Shown here piece after piece: positions 36,751 to 49,000 of a stretch of 64,000 nt of DNA. The notes beneath the pieces are model-generated. The model searched no databases, had not been told where the DNA came from, and saw nothing but the letters and a program-made list of their open reading frames with translations. The position numbers and the translations under genes are program-made. Source of the DNA: Neoroseomonas alkaliterrae (GTDB lineage Bacteria; Pseudomonadota; Alphaproteobacteria; Acetobacterales; Acetobacteraceae); assembly GCF_014199195.1 (NCBI RefSeq), contig NZ_JACIJE010000003.1:186001-250000 (forward strand), written 5' to 3'. Positions within the stretch are counted from its first letter, which is position 1, and every line of letters starts with the position of its first letter.

Positions 36751-37623
36751 ATGCCGCCGCTCAGCGGGGCGGCGCTGTGGCTGCGGCTCGCGACCATCGG
36801 GGCGCTGTGGGGCGCGGCCTTCCCGCTGATCCGCTGGCTCGCGGCGCATCTGCCGCCCTTCGCGCTGGCCGGCGTGCGCGGGGCGCTGGCCGCCGTCGCG
36901 GTCTTCGCCTTCCTGTGGTTCCGCCGCGAGCTCGGCGGCATCGGGCGCGGCGTCCTGCTCGCGGCGCTGGTGCTGGGCACGCTTTCGGGCGTCGTTCCGA
37001 ACACGCTGATCCCGATGGCGCTGACACGGATGGAGGCGGCGCCAGCCTCGCTCGTGCAGGCGGCGGGGCCGCTGATGGTGACGCTGCTCGCCGGCCTCGT
37101 GCTGCCGGCGGAGAAGCCGACGCTGCGGATGCTGGGCGGCGTGGCGCTGGGCTTCGCCGGCATCGCGCTGGTGATCGGGCCCGGCGGGTTCGAGGGCGGC
37201 AGCGGCACCGGCGCCCTGCTCGTGCTCGGCGCCACTTTCTCCTATGCGCTGAGCACGGTCTGGGTGCGCATGAAGCCGCGCGGGCCGGCGGCAGCGCTCG
37301 CGCTCGGCCAGCAGGCGGCCTCGGCCGTCATCTCTGGCAGCCTGGCGTTCGCGGTGGACGGGCCGGGCGCGCTCGTCCAGCCGCCCGAAGTGTGGCTGGT
37401 GGCGGTGGTGCTCGCGATCTTCGCCACCGCCGTGCCGCTGACGATGTTCCTGCACCTCGTCAGCCGCGCGCGGGCCGCGGACGCCGCGATGGTTGGCTAC
37501 CTCCAGCCCGTCTTCGCGACCATCATCGCCGCGGCCTGGCTCGGCGAGGTGCCGGAGCCGCGCGTGCTGCTCGGCGGTCTGGTCGTACTGTCCGCCGTCG
37601 CGCTGGTCACGACGCGGCGCTGA
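36751..37623 (+). CDS. EamA/DMT-family transporter
   Basis: A 290-residue membrane protein with ten predicted helices in two EamA repeats. Repeat 1 begins LRLATIGALWGAAFPLIRWL, and repeat 2 covers about 150-285 with YLQPVFATIIAAAWLGEVPE near its end. Members export small metabolites or amino acids. It is the last gene of the amidohydrolase/nitroreductase unit. Its final 17 bases overlap the end of the convergent SnoaL-fold gene. Confidence 0.88.
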   Translation: MPPLSGAALWLRLATIGALWGAAFPLIRWLAAHLPPFALAGVRGALAAVAVFAFLWFRRELGGIGRGVLLAALVLGTLSGVVPNTLIPMALTRMEAAPASLVQAAGPLMVTLLAGLVLPAEKPTLRMLGGVALGFAGIALVIGPGGFEGGSGTGALLVLGATFSYALSTVWVRMKPRGPAAALALGQQAASAVISGSLAFAVDGPGALVQPPEVWLVAVVLAIFATAVPLTMFLHLVSRARAADAAMVGYLQPVFATIIAAAWLGEVPEPRVLLGGLVVLSAVALVTTRR

Positions 37624-38014
37624 CCTGCGCGATCCAGTCCTTCAGGTTGTAGTGCATCGTCACCCGCGCGATGCGGCCGTCGCGGATGCCGTAGAAGGCG
37701 CCGGCGGGCAGGACGTAGGTCTGGCCGCGCGCCTCGGGCAGGCCCTCCTCGGTCGCGACGTATTCGCCGTGGACGACGAACTCGGCGGCCGCCCGCGTCC
37801 CGTCCGGGGAGGTCATGACGACGATGTCCGTGAGCCTTTCGCGATAGGCGCGGTCCATCCGGGCCATGAAGGCGGCGAAGGCCTCGCGGCCGACCTCCCG
37901 CCCGCCCTGGTTGATGTCATGGGCCACGTCCTCGGTCAGCAGCGCCAGCATGGCGGGGCGGTCCCCGCGGTTGAAGGCGTCGAGATAGGCGTGGATCAGG
38001 GCGCTGGCGTCCAT
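37607..38014 (-). CDS. SnoaL-fold / ketosteroid isomerase-related protein
   Basis: A 135-residue single-domain protein of the NTF2/SnoaL superfamily. It starts ALIHAYLDAFNRGD. Family-like blocks are EDVAHDINQGGREVGREAFA, AAAEFVVHGEYV, RGQTYVLPAGAFYGI and VTMHYNLKDWIAQV. Members are small isomerases, hydrolases or ligand-binding proteins; no reaction can be assigned. It is transcribed alone, convergent to the transporter and divergent from glyQ. Confidence 0.85.
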   Translation of the reverse strand: MDASALIHAYLDAFNRGDRPAMLALLTEDVAHDINQGGREVGREAFAAFMARMDRAYRERLTDIVVMTSPDGTRAAAEFVVHGEYVATEEGLPEARGQTYVLPAGAFYGIRDGRIARVTMHYNLKDWIAQVSAAS

Positions 38015-38092
38015 GGGCGGATTCCTTGCCGGTTCTGGGTCTGGAGCCTATAGGTGCGCCGCAACAACGTGCCGCGCCAGCCCGGATTCCCC

Positions 38093-38962
38093 ATGCCGCA
38101 GAGGCCCCCGAGCTTCCAGGACATCATTCTCCGCCTGCACCGCTTCTGGTCCGGACAGGGCTGCGTGATCCTGCAGCCCTACGACATGGAGGTCGGCGCG
38201 GGCACCTTCCACCCGGCGACCACGCTGCGCGCGCTGGGCCCCAAGCCCTGGAAGGCGGCCTATGTCCAGCCCTCCCGCCGCCCCTCCGACGGGCGATACG
38301 GCGAGAACCCGAACCGTCTGCAGCACTACTACCAGTACCAGGTGATCCTGAAGCCCTCCCCCGCCGACCCGCAGGGGCTGCTGATCGAATCCTACCGCGC
38401 GCTCGGCATAGACCCCGCGCTGCACGACATCCGCTTCGTCGAGGACGACTGGGAAAGCCCGACGCTGGGCGCCTGGGGCCTGGGCTGGGAGGTGTGGTGC
38501 GACGGGATGGAGGTGACGCAGTTCACCTATTTCCAGCAGGTCGGCGGCATCGCCTGCGAGAAGCCGAGCGCGGAACTGACCTACGGCCTCGAACGGCTGG
38601 CGATGTACATCCAGGGCGTGGAGAACGTCTACGACCTCGCCTTCAACGACGACGGCGTGCGATACGGCGATGTCTTCCTGCGCGCCGAGCGCGAATATTC
38701 CGCTCACAATTTCGAGCACGCCGACGTCGCTATGCTGTTCCGCCATTTCGAGGACGCCGAGAAGGAGTGCGCGGCGCTGCTCGAACGTGGCCTCGCGCTG
38801 CCGGCCTATGACCAGTGCATCAAGGCGAGCCACCGCTTCAACCTGCTCGATGCGCGCGGCGCGATCAGCGTGACCGAGCGTGCGGCCTACATCGCCCGCG
38901 TGCGGGCGCTGGCCAAGGGCTGCTGCGAGGCCTGGCTCGCGGGGGAGACGGCCGGTGCCTGA
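38093..38962 (+). CDS. glyQ: Glycyl-tRNA synthetase alpha subunit
   Basis: A 289-residue catalytic subunit of the alpha2beta2 bacterial GlyRS. Strongly conserved blocks include [60 protein letters not shown] and [14 protein letters not shown] chose the ATG at 38093 because it gives the family's usual N-terminus ([10 protein letters not shown]). A GTG at 38054 with GGAG 8 bases ahead would add 13 residues and is a real alternative. It overlaps glyS by 8 bases. Confidence 0.97.
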   Translation: MPQRPPSFQDIILRLHRFWSGQGCVILQPYDMEVGAGTFHPATTLRALGPKPWKAAYVQPSRRPSDGRYGENPNRLQHYYQYQVILKPSPADPQGLLIESYRALGIDPALHDIRFVEDDWESPTLGAWGLGWEVWCDGMEVTQFTYFQQVGGIACEKPSAELTYGLERLAMYIQGVENVYDLAFNDDGVRYGDVFLRAEREYSAHNFEHADVAMLFRHFEDAEKECAALLERGLALPAYDQCIKASHRFNLLDARGAISVTERAAYIARVRALAKGCCEAWLAGETAGA

Positions 38963-41078
38963 ACTGCTGCTGGAACTGTTCTCGGAGGAGATCCCCGCCC
39001 GGATGCAGGCGCGCGCGGCGGAGGATCTCGCGCGCCTCTTCACCGAACGCTGCGCCGCGCTGATCGAGGCGCCGCCGCGCATCTTCCATGGGCCCCGCCG
39101 GATCGGGCTCGCCGCCACGCTGCGCGCCAGCGCGACGACCGAGGGCAAGGAGGAGCGCGGCCCGCGCATCGGCGCGCCCGATGCCGCGCTCGAGGGCTTC
39201 CTGCGCAAGCATGGCGCGACGCGCGAGGCGCTGAAGCAGGAAGGCCAGTTCTGGATCCTGGCGAGGCCCGGCGAGACGATCGAGGCGCGCGCCCTGGTCG
39301 CGGCTGCCGTGCCGGCCATCATCCGCGGCTTTCCCTGGCCGAAATCCATGCGCTGGGGCGGCACCTCCGCGCTGGTCTGGGTGCGGCCGCTCAAGCGCGT
39401 GCTGTGCCTGCTCGACGGCGTGACGGTGCCCTTCGACCTGCGCGCGGGCGAGGATGACGGCCATGGCCTCGCCGCCGGCGACGAGACCGAAGGCCATCGC
39501 ATCATGGCCCCGGGCGCCTTCGCGGTGCGCGGCTTCGAGGATTACGCGGCCGGGCTGCGCGCGCGGAAGGTGGTGCTGGATGCGGCCGAGCGCGCGGCGC
39601 TGATCCGCGACGGCATCGCGGCGCTGGCCGCCGCCGAGGGGCTTTCCGTGGTGCCGGACGAGGGGCTGGTGGCCGAGGTCGCGGGCCTCGTGGAATGGCC
39701 GGTGCCGCTCATCGGGCGCATCGACGACGCCTTCATGGACCTGCCGCCCGAGGTGATGCGCACGACGATGCGCGTGAACCAGCGCTATTTCGCGCTGCGG
39801 CGCGCGGACGGTTCCGCCGCGCCACGCTTCGCGCTGGTGGCGAACATCGAGGCGCCTGACGGCGGTGCCGCGATCGTCGCGGGCAATGAGCGCGTGCTGC
39901 GCGCGCGGCTCGCGGATGCGCGGTTCTTCTGGGATCTCGACCGCAGGCAGCGGCTCGAGGATTTCCTGCCGAAGCTCGACGCCGTGGTGTTCCACGCGAA
40001 GCTCGGCACGCAGGGGCAGCGCGTCGCTCGGCTCGAGCGCCTCGCGCGTTTCATCGCCGAGCGTATCGGCGCCGATCCGGCCCTGGCCGCGCGGGCGGCG
40101 CGGCTGGCGAAGGCGGATCTCGCCTCCGGCATGGTGGGCGAGTTCCCCGAACTGCAGGGCGTGATGGGGCGCTACTACGCGCTGCATCAGGGCGAGCCCG
40201 GCGACGTGGCGGAGGCGATCGGCGCGCATTACCGGCCGCTCGGGCCGGGGGATGCGGTCCCGGCCGAGCCGGTGGCGATCTGCGTCGCGCTGGCGGACAA
40301 GCTCGACCAGCTCGCGGGGTTCTTCGCGGTGGGGGAGAAGCCGACGGGCTCGGGCGACCCCTTCGCGCTGCGGCGGGCGGCGCTGGGGGTGATCCGGATC
40401 GTGCGGGAGAACAGGCTGCGCCTTGCGCTCGTGCCGGTCCTGGATGCGGCCATGGTGCCCCTGGCGGCGGATATCGGCGCCGCCAGCGGGGCGCCCTACG
40501 CGCATGTGAAGCATCCCTTCGGCCAGGGCGGCCAGCGGGTCGAGGCGGTGGCGATCGAGATCATCGACTTCCTCACCGACCGCCTGCGCGTCCAGCTCCG
40601 CGCCGAGGGCACGCGGCACGATGTCGTCACCGCCGTGCTCGGCGCCACCCCCGACGACGACCTGAACCGCCTGCTCCGCCGCGCCGATGCCGTTCGCGCC
40701 TTCGTCGAATCCGAGGCAGGCGCCAATCTCCTCGCAGCCCATCGCCGCGCCGCCAACATCCTCCGCATCGAGGAGAAGCGCGACGGCCATGCCTACGATG
40801 CCGGCTACGAGCGCCATCTGCTCAAGGCGCATGAGGAGGAGGCGCTCGCCGAAGCGCTGGAAGCCGCGGCGAAGCGCATCGCCCTCGACCTCGACGCCGA
40901 GGATTTCGAACGCGCCATGGAGGCCATGGCCACGCTGCGCGCGCCGGTGGACGCCTTCTTCGACCGGGTGATCGTGAACGACCCCACGCCGGAGCTGCGG
41001 CGCAACCGCCTGAGACTGCTCGCCCGCCTGCGCGCCACGATGGACGCGGTGGCGGATTTTTCGAAGATCGAAGCCTGA
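38955..41078 (+). CDS. glyS: Glycyl-tRNA synthetase beta subunit
   Basis: A 707-residue tRNA-binding subunit, starting at GTG 38955 inside the end of glyQ. The N-terminal motif is [17 protein letters not shown]. Other blocks are [63 protein letters not shown] and [20 protein letters not shown]. The C-terminal anticodon-binding helical region is complete. Length is normal. Confidence 0.97.
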   Translation: MPELLLELFSEEIPARMQARAAEDLARLFTERCAALIEAPPRIFHGPRRIGLAATLRASATTEGKEERGPRIGAPDAALEGFLRKHGATREALKQEGQFWILARPGETIEARALVAAAVPAIIRGFPWPKSMRWGGTSALVWVRPLKRVLCLLDGVTVPFDLRAGEDDGHGLAAGDETEGHRIMAPGAFAVRGFEDYAAGLRARKVVLDAAERAALIRDGIAALAAAEGLSVVPDEGLVAEVAGLVEWPVPLIGRIDDAFMDLPPEVMRTTMRVNQRYFALRRADGSAAPRFALVANIEAPDGGAAIVAGNERVLRARLADARFFWDLDRRQRLEDFLPKLDAVVFHAKLGTQGQRVARLERLARFIAERIGADPALAARAARLAKADLASGMVGEFPELQGVMGRYYALHQGEPGDVAEAIGAHYRPLGPGDAVPAEPVAICVALADKLDQLAGFFAVGEKPTGSGDPFALRRAALGVIRIVRENRLRLALVPVLDAAMVPLAADIGAASGAPYAHVKHPFGQGGQRVEAVAIEIIDFLTDRLRVQLRAEGTRHDVVTAVLGATPDDDLNRLLRRADAVRAFVESEAGANLLAAHRRAANILRIEEKRDGHAYDAGYERHLLKAHEEEALAEALEAAAKRIALDLDAEDFERAMEAMATLRAPVDAFFDRVIVNDPTPELRRNRLRLLARLRATMDAVADFSKIEA

Positions 41079-41091
41079 GGGGGAGCCCCCG

Positions 41092-43764
<2,673 letters not shown>

Positions 43765-43770
43765 CGGCGC

Positions 43771-44583
43771 TCAGCCCTTCATCGGGGCGGCGAGGGGCAT
43801 ATCCTCGCCGCAGCGCAGCGCCACGCCCGCCGAACGCAGCGCCGCGAGCAGGCCGCCGCCCGGCGGCGCATCGGTGACGAGCACCGCGAAGGCCCCGGCC
43901 GGCGCGATGCGTTCGAGCGCCTGCCGGCCGAACTTGCTGCTGTCCGCGACCAGCACGGCGCGGCGCGCGGCGGCGATCGCGGCGCGCTTGAGCGCGATCT
44001 TCTCGCCGTCGAAATCCGACGGCGCGCCGGACGCGTCGAAGCCCGAGCAGGCGATCACCGCGACATCGAGGCTGAGCCCCGCCAGCGCGCGCACCGCCTC
44101 CCCGCCGACCAGCGAACCGTCCGAGCCGCGCACCATCCCGCCGAGGACGCGCAACGGCGGCGCCCCGGGCCGCGCGAGGCGCAGTGCGGCGAGCATGTTG
44201 TTGGTGAAGACGCGGACATCCCCGCGCGTTGCGAGTGCGGCCGCGATCGCCTCGGCCGTCGTGCCGACATCAAGGAAGATCGCCGCGCCGCGCGGGATCT
44301 CCTGCAGCGCCAACGCGGCGATGCGCGCCTTGGCGTCGCGCTGGCGCACGGCTTTCTCCGCATGGCCCAGCCGCACCGCGCCCGCCGGTCCCGCGCCGCC
44401 ATGGAAGCGTTGCAGCAGGCCGCGTTCGGTCAGGGCGATGATGTCGCGCCGGATGGTCTGGGTGGAGACGCCGAAATGGCGGGCGAGGCCCTCGACCGTG
44501 CCGAAGCCGCGCTCGCCCACCAGCCGCAGCAGGGCGTCCTGTCGTGGGGCGAGGCCGGTCTCGCCTGCGGAACTCGTCGGCAT
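43771..44583 (-). CDS. DeoR-family transcriptional regulator
   Basis: A 270-residue repressor. The N-terminal winged helix is RQDALLRLVGERGFGTVEGL then ARHFGVSTQTIRRDIIALTE, with the DeoR signature RRD. The C-terminal DeoRC sensor domain has FLDVGTTAEAIA, VFTNNMLAALRLA and a late VLVADSSKFGRQ. Members bind phosphorylated sugars or glycerol-3-phosphate. It is divergent from a UgpC-type importer across 146 bases, so it probably controls that operon. Its own ribosome-binding site AGGA lies within a near-palindrome, TGTAGGATATCTTACA, ending at the ATG. Confidence 0.93.
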   Translation of the reverse strand: MPTSSAGETGLAPRQDALLRLVGERGFGTVEGLARHFGVSTQTIRRDIIALTERGLLQRFHGGAGPAGAVRLGHAEKAVRQRDAKARIAALALQEIPRGAAIFLDVGTTAEAIAAALATRGDVRVFTNNMLAALRLARPGAPPLRVLGGMVRGSDGSLVGGEAVRALAGLSLDVAVIACSGFDASGAPSDFDGEKIALKRAAIAAARRAVLVADSSKFGRQALERIAPAGAFAVLVTDAPPGGGLLAALRSAGVALRCGEDMPLAAPMKG

Positions 44584-44681
44584 GTAAGATATCCTACAGC
44601 ACCTGCGCGGGCGATGGTTGCCGCAGGCACGACTTTAACCGATCCCGCGGCCATGCGGGCCCGCCGCAGGGCCGTGTCACC

Positions 44682-44719
44682 AAACGATCATTTGCCGCCA
44701 GGCTGTCGGAAAACGATTA
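44682..44719. promoter_or_regulatory. Candidate DeoR operator: two AAACGATYA direct repeats
   Basis: AAACGATCA (44682-44690) and AAACGATTA (44711-44719) are direct repeats 29 bases apart, in the divergent deoR/importer spacer. They flank a weak -35-like TTGCCG (44692-44697). DeoR-family operators are often direct repeats containing an ACGA or TCGT core, so these are candidates for binding by the divergent regulator. Confidence 0.35.
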
Positions 44720-44729
44720 GGATGCCCCC

Positions 44730-45905
44730 GTGAAGCAGCAGCAGACCCCGACGAGCGAGGCGCGGGCCGCAGGCCTGACGCTGCGCGGCATCGTCAAGCA
44801 TTTCGGCCCGACGCGCGTGCTCGACGGCGTGGATCTCGACATCCGCCCCGGAGAGTTCCTCACCCTCGTCGGCCCGTCGGGCTGCGGCAAGTCCACCCTG
44901 CTGCGGATCATCGCGGGGCTGGAGGCGCAGAGCGCCGGCAGCGTGACCATCGGCGGGCGCAGCGTGGATGCACTGCCGCCCTCCGAGCGCGATGTCGCCA
45001 TGGTGTTCCAGTCCTACGCGCTCTACCCGCACATGAGCGTCGCGGCGAACATCGCGAGCCCGCTCGAACTGCGCCGGCTGAGCCTGTTCGAAAGGCTGCC
45101 CCTGCTGCGCTGGCTCTCGCCGCGCCGCCCGCGGGTGATGCGCGAGATCATGACCGAGGTCCGCGCCATGGCCGGGCAGCTCCAGCTCGAGGGCCTGCTC
45201 GATCGCCGGCCCGCGCAGCTCTCGGGCGGGCAGCGCCAGCGCGTCGCGCTCGGCCGCGCGATGGTGCGGCGCCCCGCCGCCTTCCTGATGGACGAGCCGC
45301 TCTCCAACCTCGACGCCAAGCTGCGCGTGCACATGCGCACCGAACTCGCCGAGCTGCATGCCAGGCTCGGCGCGACCTTCGTCTACGTCACGCACGACCA
45401 GATCGAGGCGATGACGATGTCCGACCGCGTGGCGCTCATGGACAAGGGCCGCATCCTGCAGCTCGGCACGCCCTCCGAGCTCTACGACACGCCGGCGGAT
45501 GTGACGGTGGCGCGCTTCATCGGCAGCCCGCCGATCAACCTGCTCGAGGTGGAGGCCTCGGCCGGGGGCGTCATCCGCATGGCGGGGCTTGCGCTGCGCG
45601 CGCCCGGGCCGGGGCGCTACACGATCGGCATCCGGCCGGAGGCGCTGCATCTCGGGCGCGCCGCGCCCGGCCTGCTTGCGGCTCGGCTGCGGCGGGCGGA
45701 GAATCTCGGCGCCGAATGGCTGCTGCACGCCGAAACCGAGGAGGGGGCGCCGCTCGCCATCCGCATGACCGCCGCCGAGCACGCCGCGGCCGACGCGCTG
45801 ATCGGCCAGGTGCTGCATCTCTCGGCCAGTCGGGCCGGCGTGCATCTCTTCGGCCCCGATGGCCGGCGCGTCGCCGTGGAGGCGGCGGTGGAGGCGCCGG
45901 CATGA
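44730..45905 (+). CDS. UgpC/MalK-type ABC transporter ATP-binding protein
   Basis: A 391-residue importer ATPase. The ABC domain has VGPSGCGKSTLLRIIAGLE (Walker A), AMVFQSYALYPHMSV (Q-loop), LSGGQRQRVALGRAMVRRP (signature), FLMDEPLSNLDAKLR (Walker B) and YVTHDQIEAMTMSDR (H-loop). The C-terminal 130 residues form a TOBE/OB regulatory domain, including YTIGIRPEALHLG. The start is GTG at 44730 with AGGAT ahead. It is the first gene of a four-gene importer operon for sugars or glycerol-phosphate, regulated by the divergent DeoR protein. Confidence 0.93.
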   Translation: MKQQQTPTSEARAAGLTLRGIVKHFGPTRVLDGVDLDIRPGEFLTLVGPSGCGKSTLLRIIAGLEAQSAGSVTIGGRSVDALPPSERDVAMVFQSYALYPHMSVAANIASPLELRRLSLFERLPLLRWLSPRRPRVMREIMTEVRAMAGQLQLEGLLDRRPAQLSGGQRQRVALGRAMVRRPAAFLMDEPLSNLDAKLRVHMRTELAELHARLGATFVYVTHDQIEAMTMSDRVALMDKGRILQLGTPSELYDTPADVTVARFIGSPPINLLEVEASAGGVIRMAGLALRAPGPGRYTIGIRPEALHLGRAAPGLLAARLRRAENLGAEWLLHAETEEGAPLAIRMTAAEHAAADALIGQVLHLSASRAGVHLFGPDGRRVAVEAAVEAPA

Positions 45906-46789
45906 CCGCCCCCCGACAGCGCGCCGAAGCCCGCGCCGGAGCGGCCTTCGCCCTGCCCGCCTTCGCGCTGATCCTCGCGCTGCTGCTCGCCCCGCTCGCC
46001 GCCCTGCTCGCGCTGTCGGTGACCGACTACCGGCTCGGGGCGATGGCGGTGCGGCTCGTCGGCCTCGACAACTACGCCGCGCTGTTCGCGGACGAGGTGT
46101 TCCAGCGCTCGCTGCGCAACACCTTCCTCTATGTCGCCTTCGTGCTGCCCGGGGCGGTCTTCGGCGGGCTCGGCGTCGCGCTGCTGGTCCATGCGCGCAG
46201 GCGCAGCCGCGCCTTCTACGAGGTCGCCTACTTCCTGCCCGTGACCGCGACGCTGGTGGCGATGGCCACCGTCTGGCAGTTCATGCTGCACCCCTCGCTC
46301 GGGCCGGTCAGCGCCCTGCTCCGGGCCTTGGGCTTCGGTGACGTGGACCTGCTGAACGATCCCTCGCTGGCCCTCGGCACGCTCGCGCTGATCGGCCTGT
46401 GGCAGGTGATCGGCTTCAACATGGTGCTGTTCCTCGCAGGCCTCTCGGCCATCCCGCGCGATCTCTACGAGGCGGCGGCGCTCGACGGGGCGCGCTCGGG
46501 GCCGGACCGCTTCCTGCGCGTCACCTGGCCGATGCTCGGGCCGACGACGATGTTCGTCACCATCACCAGCACCATCACCGCCTTCAAGGTGTTCGACACG
46601 GTGGTGGTGCTGACGCGCGGCGGGCCGCTCGGCTCGACCGAGACGCTGCTCTACGTGCTGTATCTCGAGGGGTTCCAGTACTTCCGCACGGGCTACGCGG
46701 CGGCGATGACGGTGGTGCTGCTCGCCTTCCTCGTGCTGCTCTCGATCCTGCAGGCACGGGTGATCGACCGGAAGGTGCACTACGCATGA
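45902..46789 (+). CDS. Carbohydrate ABC transporter permease (UgpA/MalF type)
   Basis: A 295-residue permease with six predicted helices. The cytoplasmic EAA loop, which contacts the ATPase, is YEAAALDGARSGPDRFLRVT with TWPMLGPTTMF following. FNMVLFLAGLSAIPRDLYEA precedes it. The ATG at 45902 overlaps the ATPase stop as ATGA. The sequence is closest in feel to UgpA of glycerol-3-phosphate importers, but maltose- or other sugar-type systems look similar. Confidence 0.92.
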   Translation: MTAPRQRAEARAGAAFALPAFALILALLLAPLAALLALSVTDYRLGAMAVRLVGLDNYAALFADEVFQRSLRNTFLYVAFVLPGAVFGGLGVALLVHARRRSRAFYEVAYFLPVTATLVAMATVWQFMLHPSLGPVSALLRALGFGDVDLLNDPSLALGTLALIGLWQVIGFNMVLFLAGLSAIPRDLYEAAALDGARSGPDRFLRVTWPMLGPTTMFVTITSTITAFKVFDTVVVLTRGGPLGSTETLLYVLYLEGFQYFRTGYAAAMTVVLLAFLVLLSILQARVIDRKVHYA

Positions 46790-47613
46790 GGCGCGGCCTG
46801 GTTCCCCGCCTGCTCGCCCACGCCGTGCTGTTGCTCGGCGCGGTGGTGATGCTCGCGCCCTTCGTCTGGATGCTGCTGACCTCCATCCGCCCGGCCGAGG
46901 AGGTGTTCGGCGCCGTCTTCAACCCCATCCCGGGCCGCTTCGCCGCTCCCGAGAACTACGCGCGCGCCTGGAACGAGGGCAACCTGCCGAGGGCGATGCT
47001 GAACGGGGCGATCGTCTGCCTCGGCATCCTCGCGGTGCAGCTCCTCGCGGCCATCCCGGCCTCATTCGCGCTCGCCAAGCTGCGCTTCCGCGGGCGGGGC
47101 ATGCTCTTCGGCCTGGTACTGTTCGGCCTCTGCGTGCCGATCCAGGTGCCGGCGCTGCCGCTCTATCTCGGCCTCGCCCATGCCGGGCTGCTCGACACCT
47201 ATTTCGCGCTGATGGCGCCCTTCTTCCTCACCGTCTTCGGCATGTTCCTGTTCCGCCAGTTCTTCCGCGCCTATCCGGACGAGGTGCTGGATGCCGCGCG
47301 CCTCGACGGCATGGGCGAGTTCGAGATCGTCTGGCGCCTCGCCACGCCGGCGGCGCTGCCCGCCATCGCCGCCTTCTCGGTGTTCTCGGTGGTGGCGCAC
47401 TGGAACGACCTCTACTGGCCGCTGATCGTCGTCACCTCCTCGGAACTCGCGACGCCGCCGCTCGGCATCCTGGCGTTCCGGGACACGGAATCGGGCGGCA
47501 ACTACGGCGCGCTGATGGCCGGCGCCGCCCTCGTCACCGCGCCGCTCGTCCTCGCCTTCCTCGTTGCGCGGCGCGCCTTCCTGCGCGGGATCACGATGAC
47601 AGGCCTGCGCTGA
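46786..47613 (+). CDS. Carbohydrate ABC transporter permease (UgpE/MalG type)
   Basis: A 275-residue second permease with six helices. The EAA loop is DEVLDAARLDGMGEFEIVWR. FFLTVFGMFLFRQFFRAYPD and a C-terminal FLVARRAFLRGITMTGLR match MalG/UgpE proteins. The ATG at 46786 overlaps the previous stop as ATGA. It pairs with the upstream permease to form the membrane channel. Confidence 0.92.
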   Translation: MRRGLVPRLLAHAVLLLGAVVMLAPFVWMLLTSIRPAEEVFGAVFNPIPGRFAAPENYARAWNEGNLPRAMLNGAIVCLGILAVQLLAAIPASFALAKLRFRGRGMLFGLVLFGLCVPIQVPALPLYLGLAHAGLLDTYFALMAPFFLTVFGMFLFRQFFRAYPDEVLDAARLDGMGEFEIVWRLATPAALPAIAAFSVFSVVAHWNDLYWPLIVVTSSELATPPLGILAFRDTESGGNYGALMAGAALVTAPLVLAFLVARRAFLRGITMTGLR

Positions 47614-47637
47614 ACCCGAAGCGAAAGGAGACCCCCC

Positions 47638-48918
47638 ATGCTCACCCGCCGTACCACCCTTCTCGCCGGCACCGGCGTGCTCGCAGCCCCAGCGCTGCCG
47701 CGCGCGCAGGCCGCCGTCACGCTCGACGTGCTCTTCGCAAACCCGTCCTTCGCGCGGTTCTTCAACCCGATCGCGGAGGCCTTCCAGCGCGCCAACCCCG
47801 ATGTGCGCATCGCCTTCCGCCAGCCCGCACCCAACTACGACGAGCAGCACCAGGCGCTGCTGCGCGGCGCTCTGACGAACCAGCTCCCGGATGTGACCTT
47901 CCCCGGCTTCAACCGCCTGCCCGAGCTCGCCCGTACGCTGGCCCAGCGCAACCAGATCCTCGATCTCGGGCCGCTGATCGCCGAGGAGGGCGCGGCCTGG
48001 AAGGCGGAGAACTTCGCCGACCGGATGCTCGCGCTCGGCCAGGTGGACGGGAAGCAGTACGGCATGCCCTTCAATGCCTCCTCGCCCATCGCCTACTACA
48101 ACCCGGAACTGGTGGCGCGCGGCGGCGGCAACCCCGATGCCTTCCCCACCTCCTGGGAGGCGGTGGTCGCGCTCGGCGGCCGCATCAAGGCTGCGGTCCC
48201 GCAGGCGATGGGCGTGTCCTACTACATCAACTCCTTCGACAGCGACTGGCTGTGGCAGGCGCTGGTGCAGCAGGGCGGCGGGCGGATGCTCAACGCGGCC
48301 GGCAACGCGCCCGCCTTCGGCGATGCCGCCGGCCAGGCGGCCATCGCGCTCGCGCGCCGCTTCGTCACGGATGCCGGCATGGGTCTGATCGGCGCCGACC
48401 AGAACCGCCAGCAATTCGCCACCGGCGGCACCGGCATCATCTTCGACAGCCCGGCGCGGCTCTCGGTCATCACCGGCCTCGTCGGCGGGCGCTTCCCGCT
48501 GCGCACCGCGCCCTTCCCCATCACCGACCAAGCGCGCGGCGGCGTGCCCACCGGCGGCAATGCCGCGGTGATCACCACGCGCGATCCGGCCAAGCGTGCC
48601 GCCGCCTGGCGCTACGTGAAGTTCTCCGCCGGTCCCGAGGCGCAGAAGATCGCGGTCGAGATGACCGGCTACCTGCCCACCAATCGCCGCGCGACCGCCG
48701 AGGAGTTCCTCGGCGCCTGGTACCGGGAGAATCCGAATGCGCGCTCGGCCGCGATGCAGGCGGACAAGTCGCTGCCGTGGGAGGACTACGGCGCCAACGG
48801 GCCGCGCATCCACCGCATGCAGCAGGAGGTGCTGACGGCGGTCATGCGCGGCGACATCGCGCCGCCCGCGGGGCTTGAGCGGATGGTGGCGCAGACCGCG
48901 GCGCTGATGCGCGGCTGA
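47638..48918 (+). CDS. Extracellular solute-binding protein (family 1, UgpB-like)
   Basis: A 426-residue periplasmic receptor for the importer. The N-terminus, LTRRTTLLAGTGVLAAPALP, has a twin-arginine-like start and a signal peptide ending near ARAQA. Binding-protein blocks are FNPIAEAFQRANPDVRIAFR, LPDVTFPGFNR, YGMPFNASSPIAYYNPELVA and GGNAAVITTRDPAKRAAAWR. The SSxPxxYYN motif is common to glycerol-3-phosphate and sugar receptors, so a sugar-phosphate ligand is possible but unproven. GAAAGGAG lies ahead of the ATG. Confidence 0.92.
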   Translation: MLTRRTTLLAGTGVLAAPALPRAQAAVTLDVLFANPSFARFFNPIAEAFQRANPDVRIAFRQPAPNYDEQHQALLRGALTNQLPDVTFPGFNRLPELARTLAQRNQILDLGPLIAEEGAAWKAENFADRMLALGQVDGKQYGMPFNASSPIAYYNPELVARGGGNPDAFPTSWEAVVALGGRIKAAVPQAMGVSYYINSFDSDWLWQALVQQGGGRMLNAAGNAPAFGDAAGQAAIALARRFVTDAGMGLIGADQNRQQFATGGTGIIFDSPARLSVITGLVGGRFPLRTAPFPITDQARGGVPTGGNAAVITTRDPAKRAAAWRYVKFSAGPEAQKIAVEMTGYLPTNRRATAEEFLGAWYRENPNARSAAMQADKSLPWEDYGANGPRIHRMQQEVLTAVMRGDIAPPAGLERMVAQTAALMRG

Positions 48919-48925
48919 GCGGGGC

Positions 48926-48951
48926 GGGGGGAGAGGGAAGCTTCTCCCCCC
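48926..48951 (+). terminator. Hairpin after the solute-binding protein gene
   Basis: GGGGGGAGA pairs perfectly with TCTCCCCCC around an 8-base loop, 7 bases after the stop codon of the importer operon. Confidence 0.65.
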
Positions 48952-48960
48952 CCCGAACCT

Positions 48961-49000
48961 GAACCGCGCCGGATTCGCCTGGGGCGGTCCGGCACGGTTC
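48961..49000. repeat. Long imperfect inverted repeat
   Basis: GAACCGCGCCGGA (48961-48973) pairs with TCCGGCACGGTTC (48988-49000), 12 of 13 positions, with a 14-base loop. It may be a second terminator serving the leftward methyltransferase transcript, or a REP-like or mobile-element remnant. No transposase is present. Confidence 0.5.
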
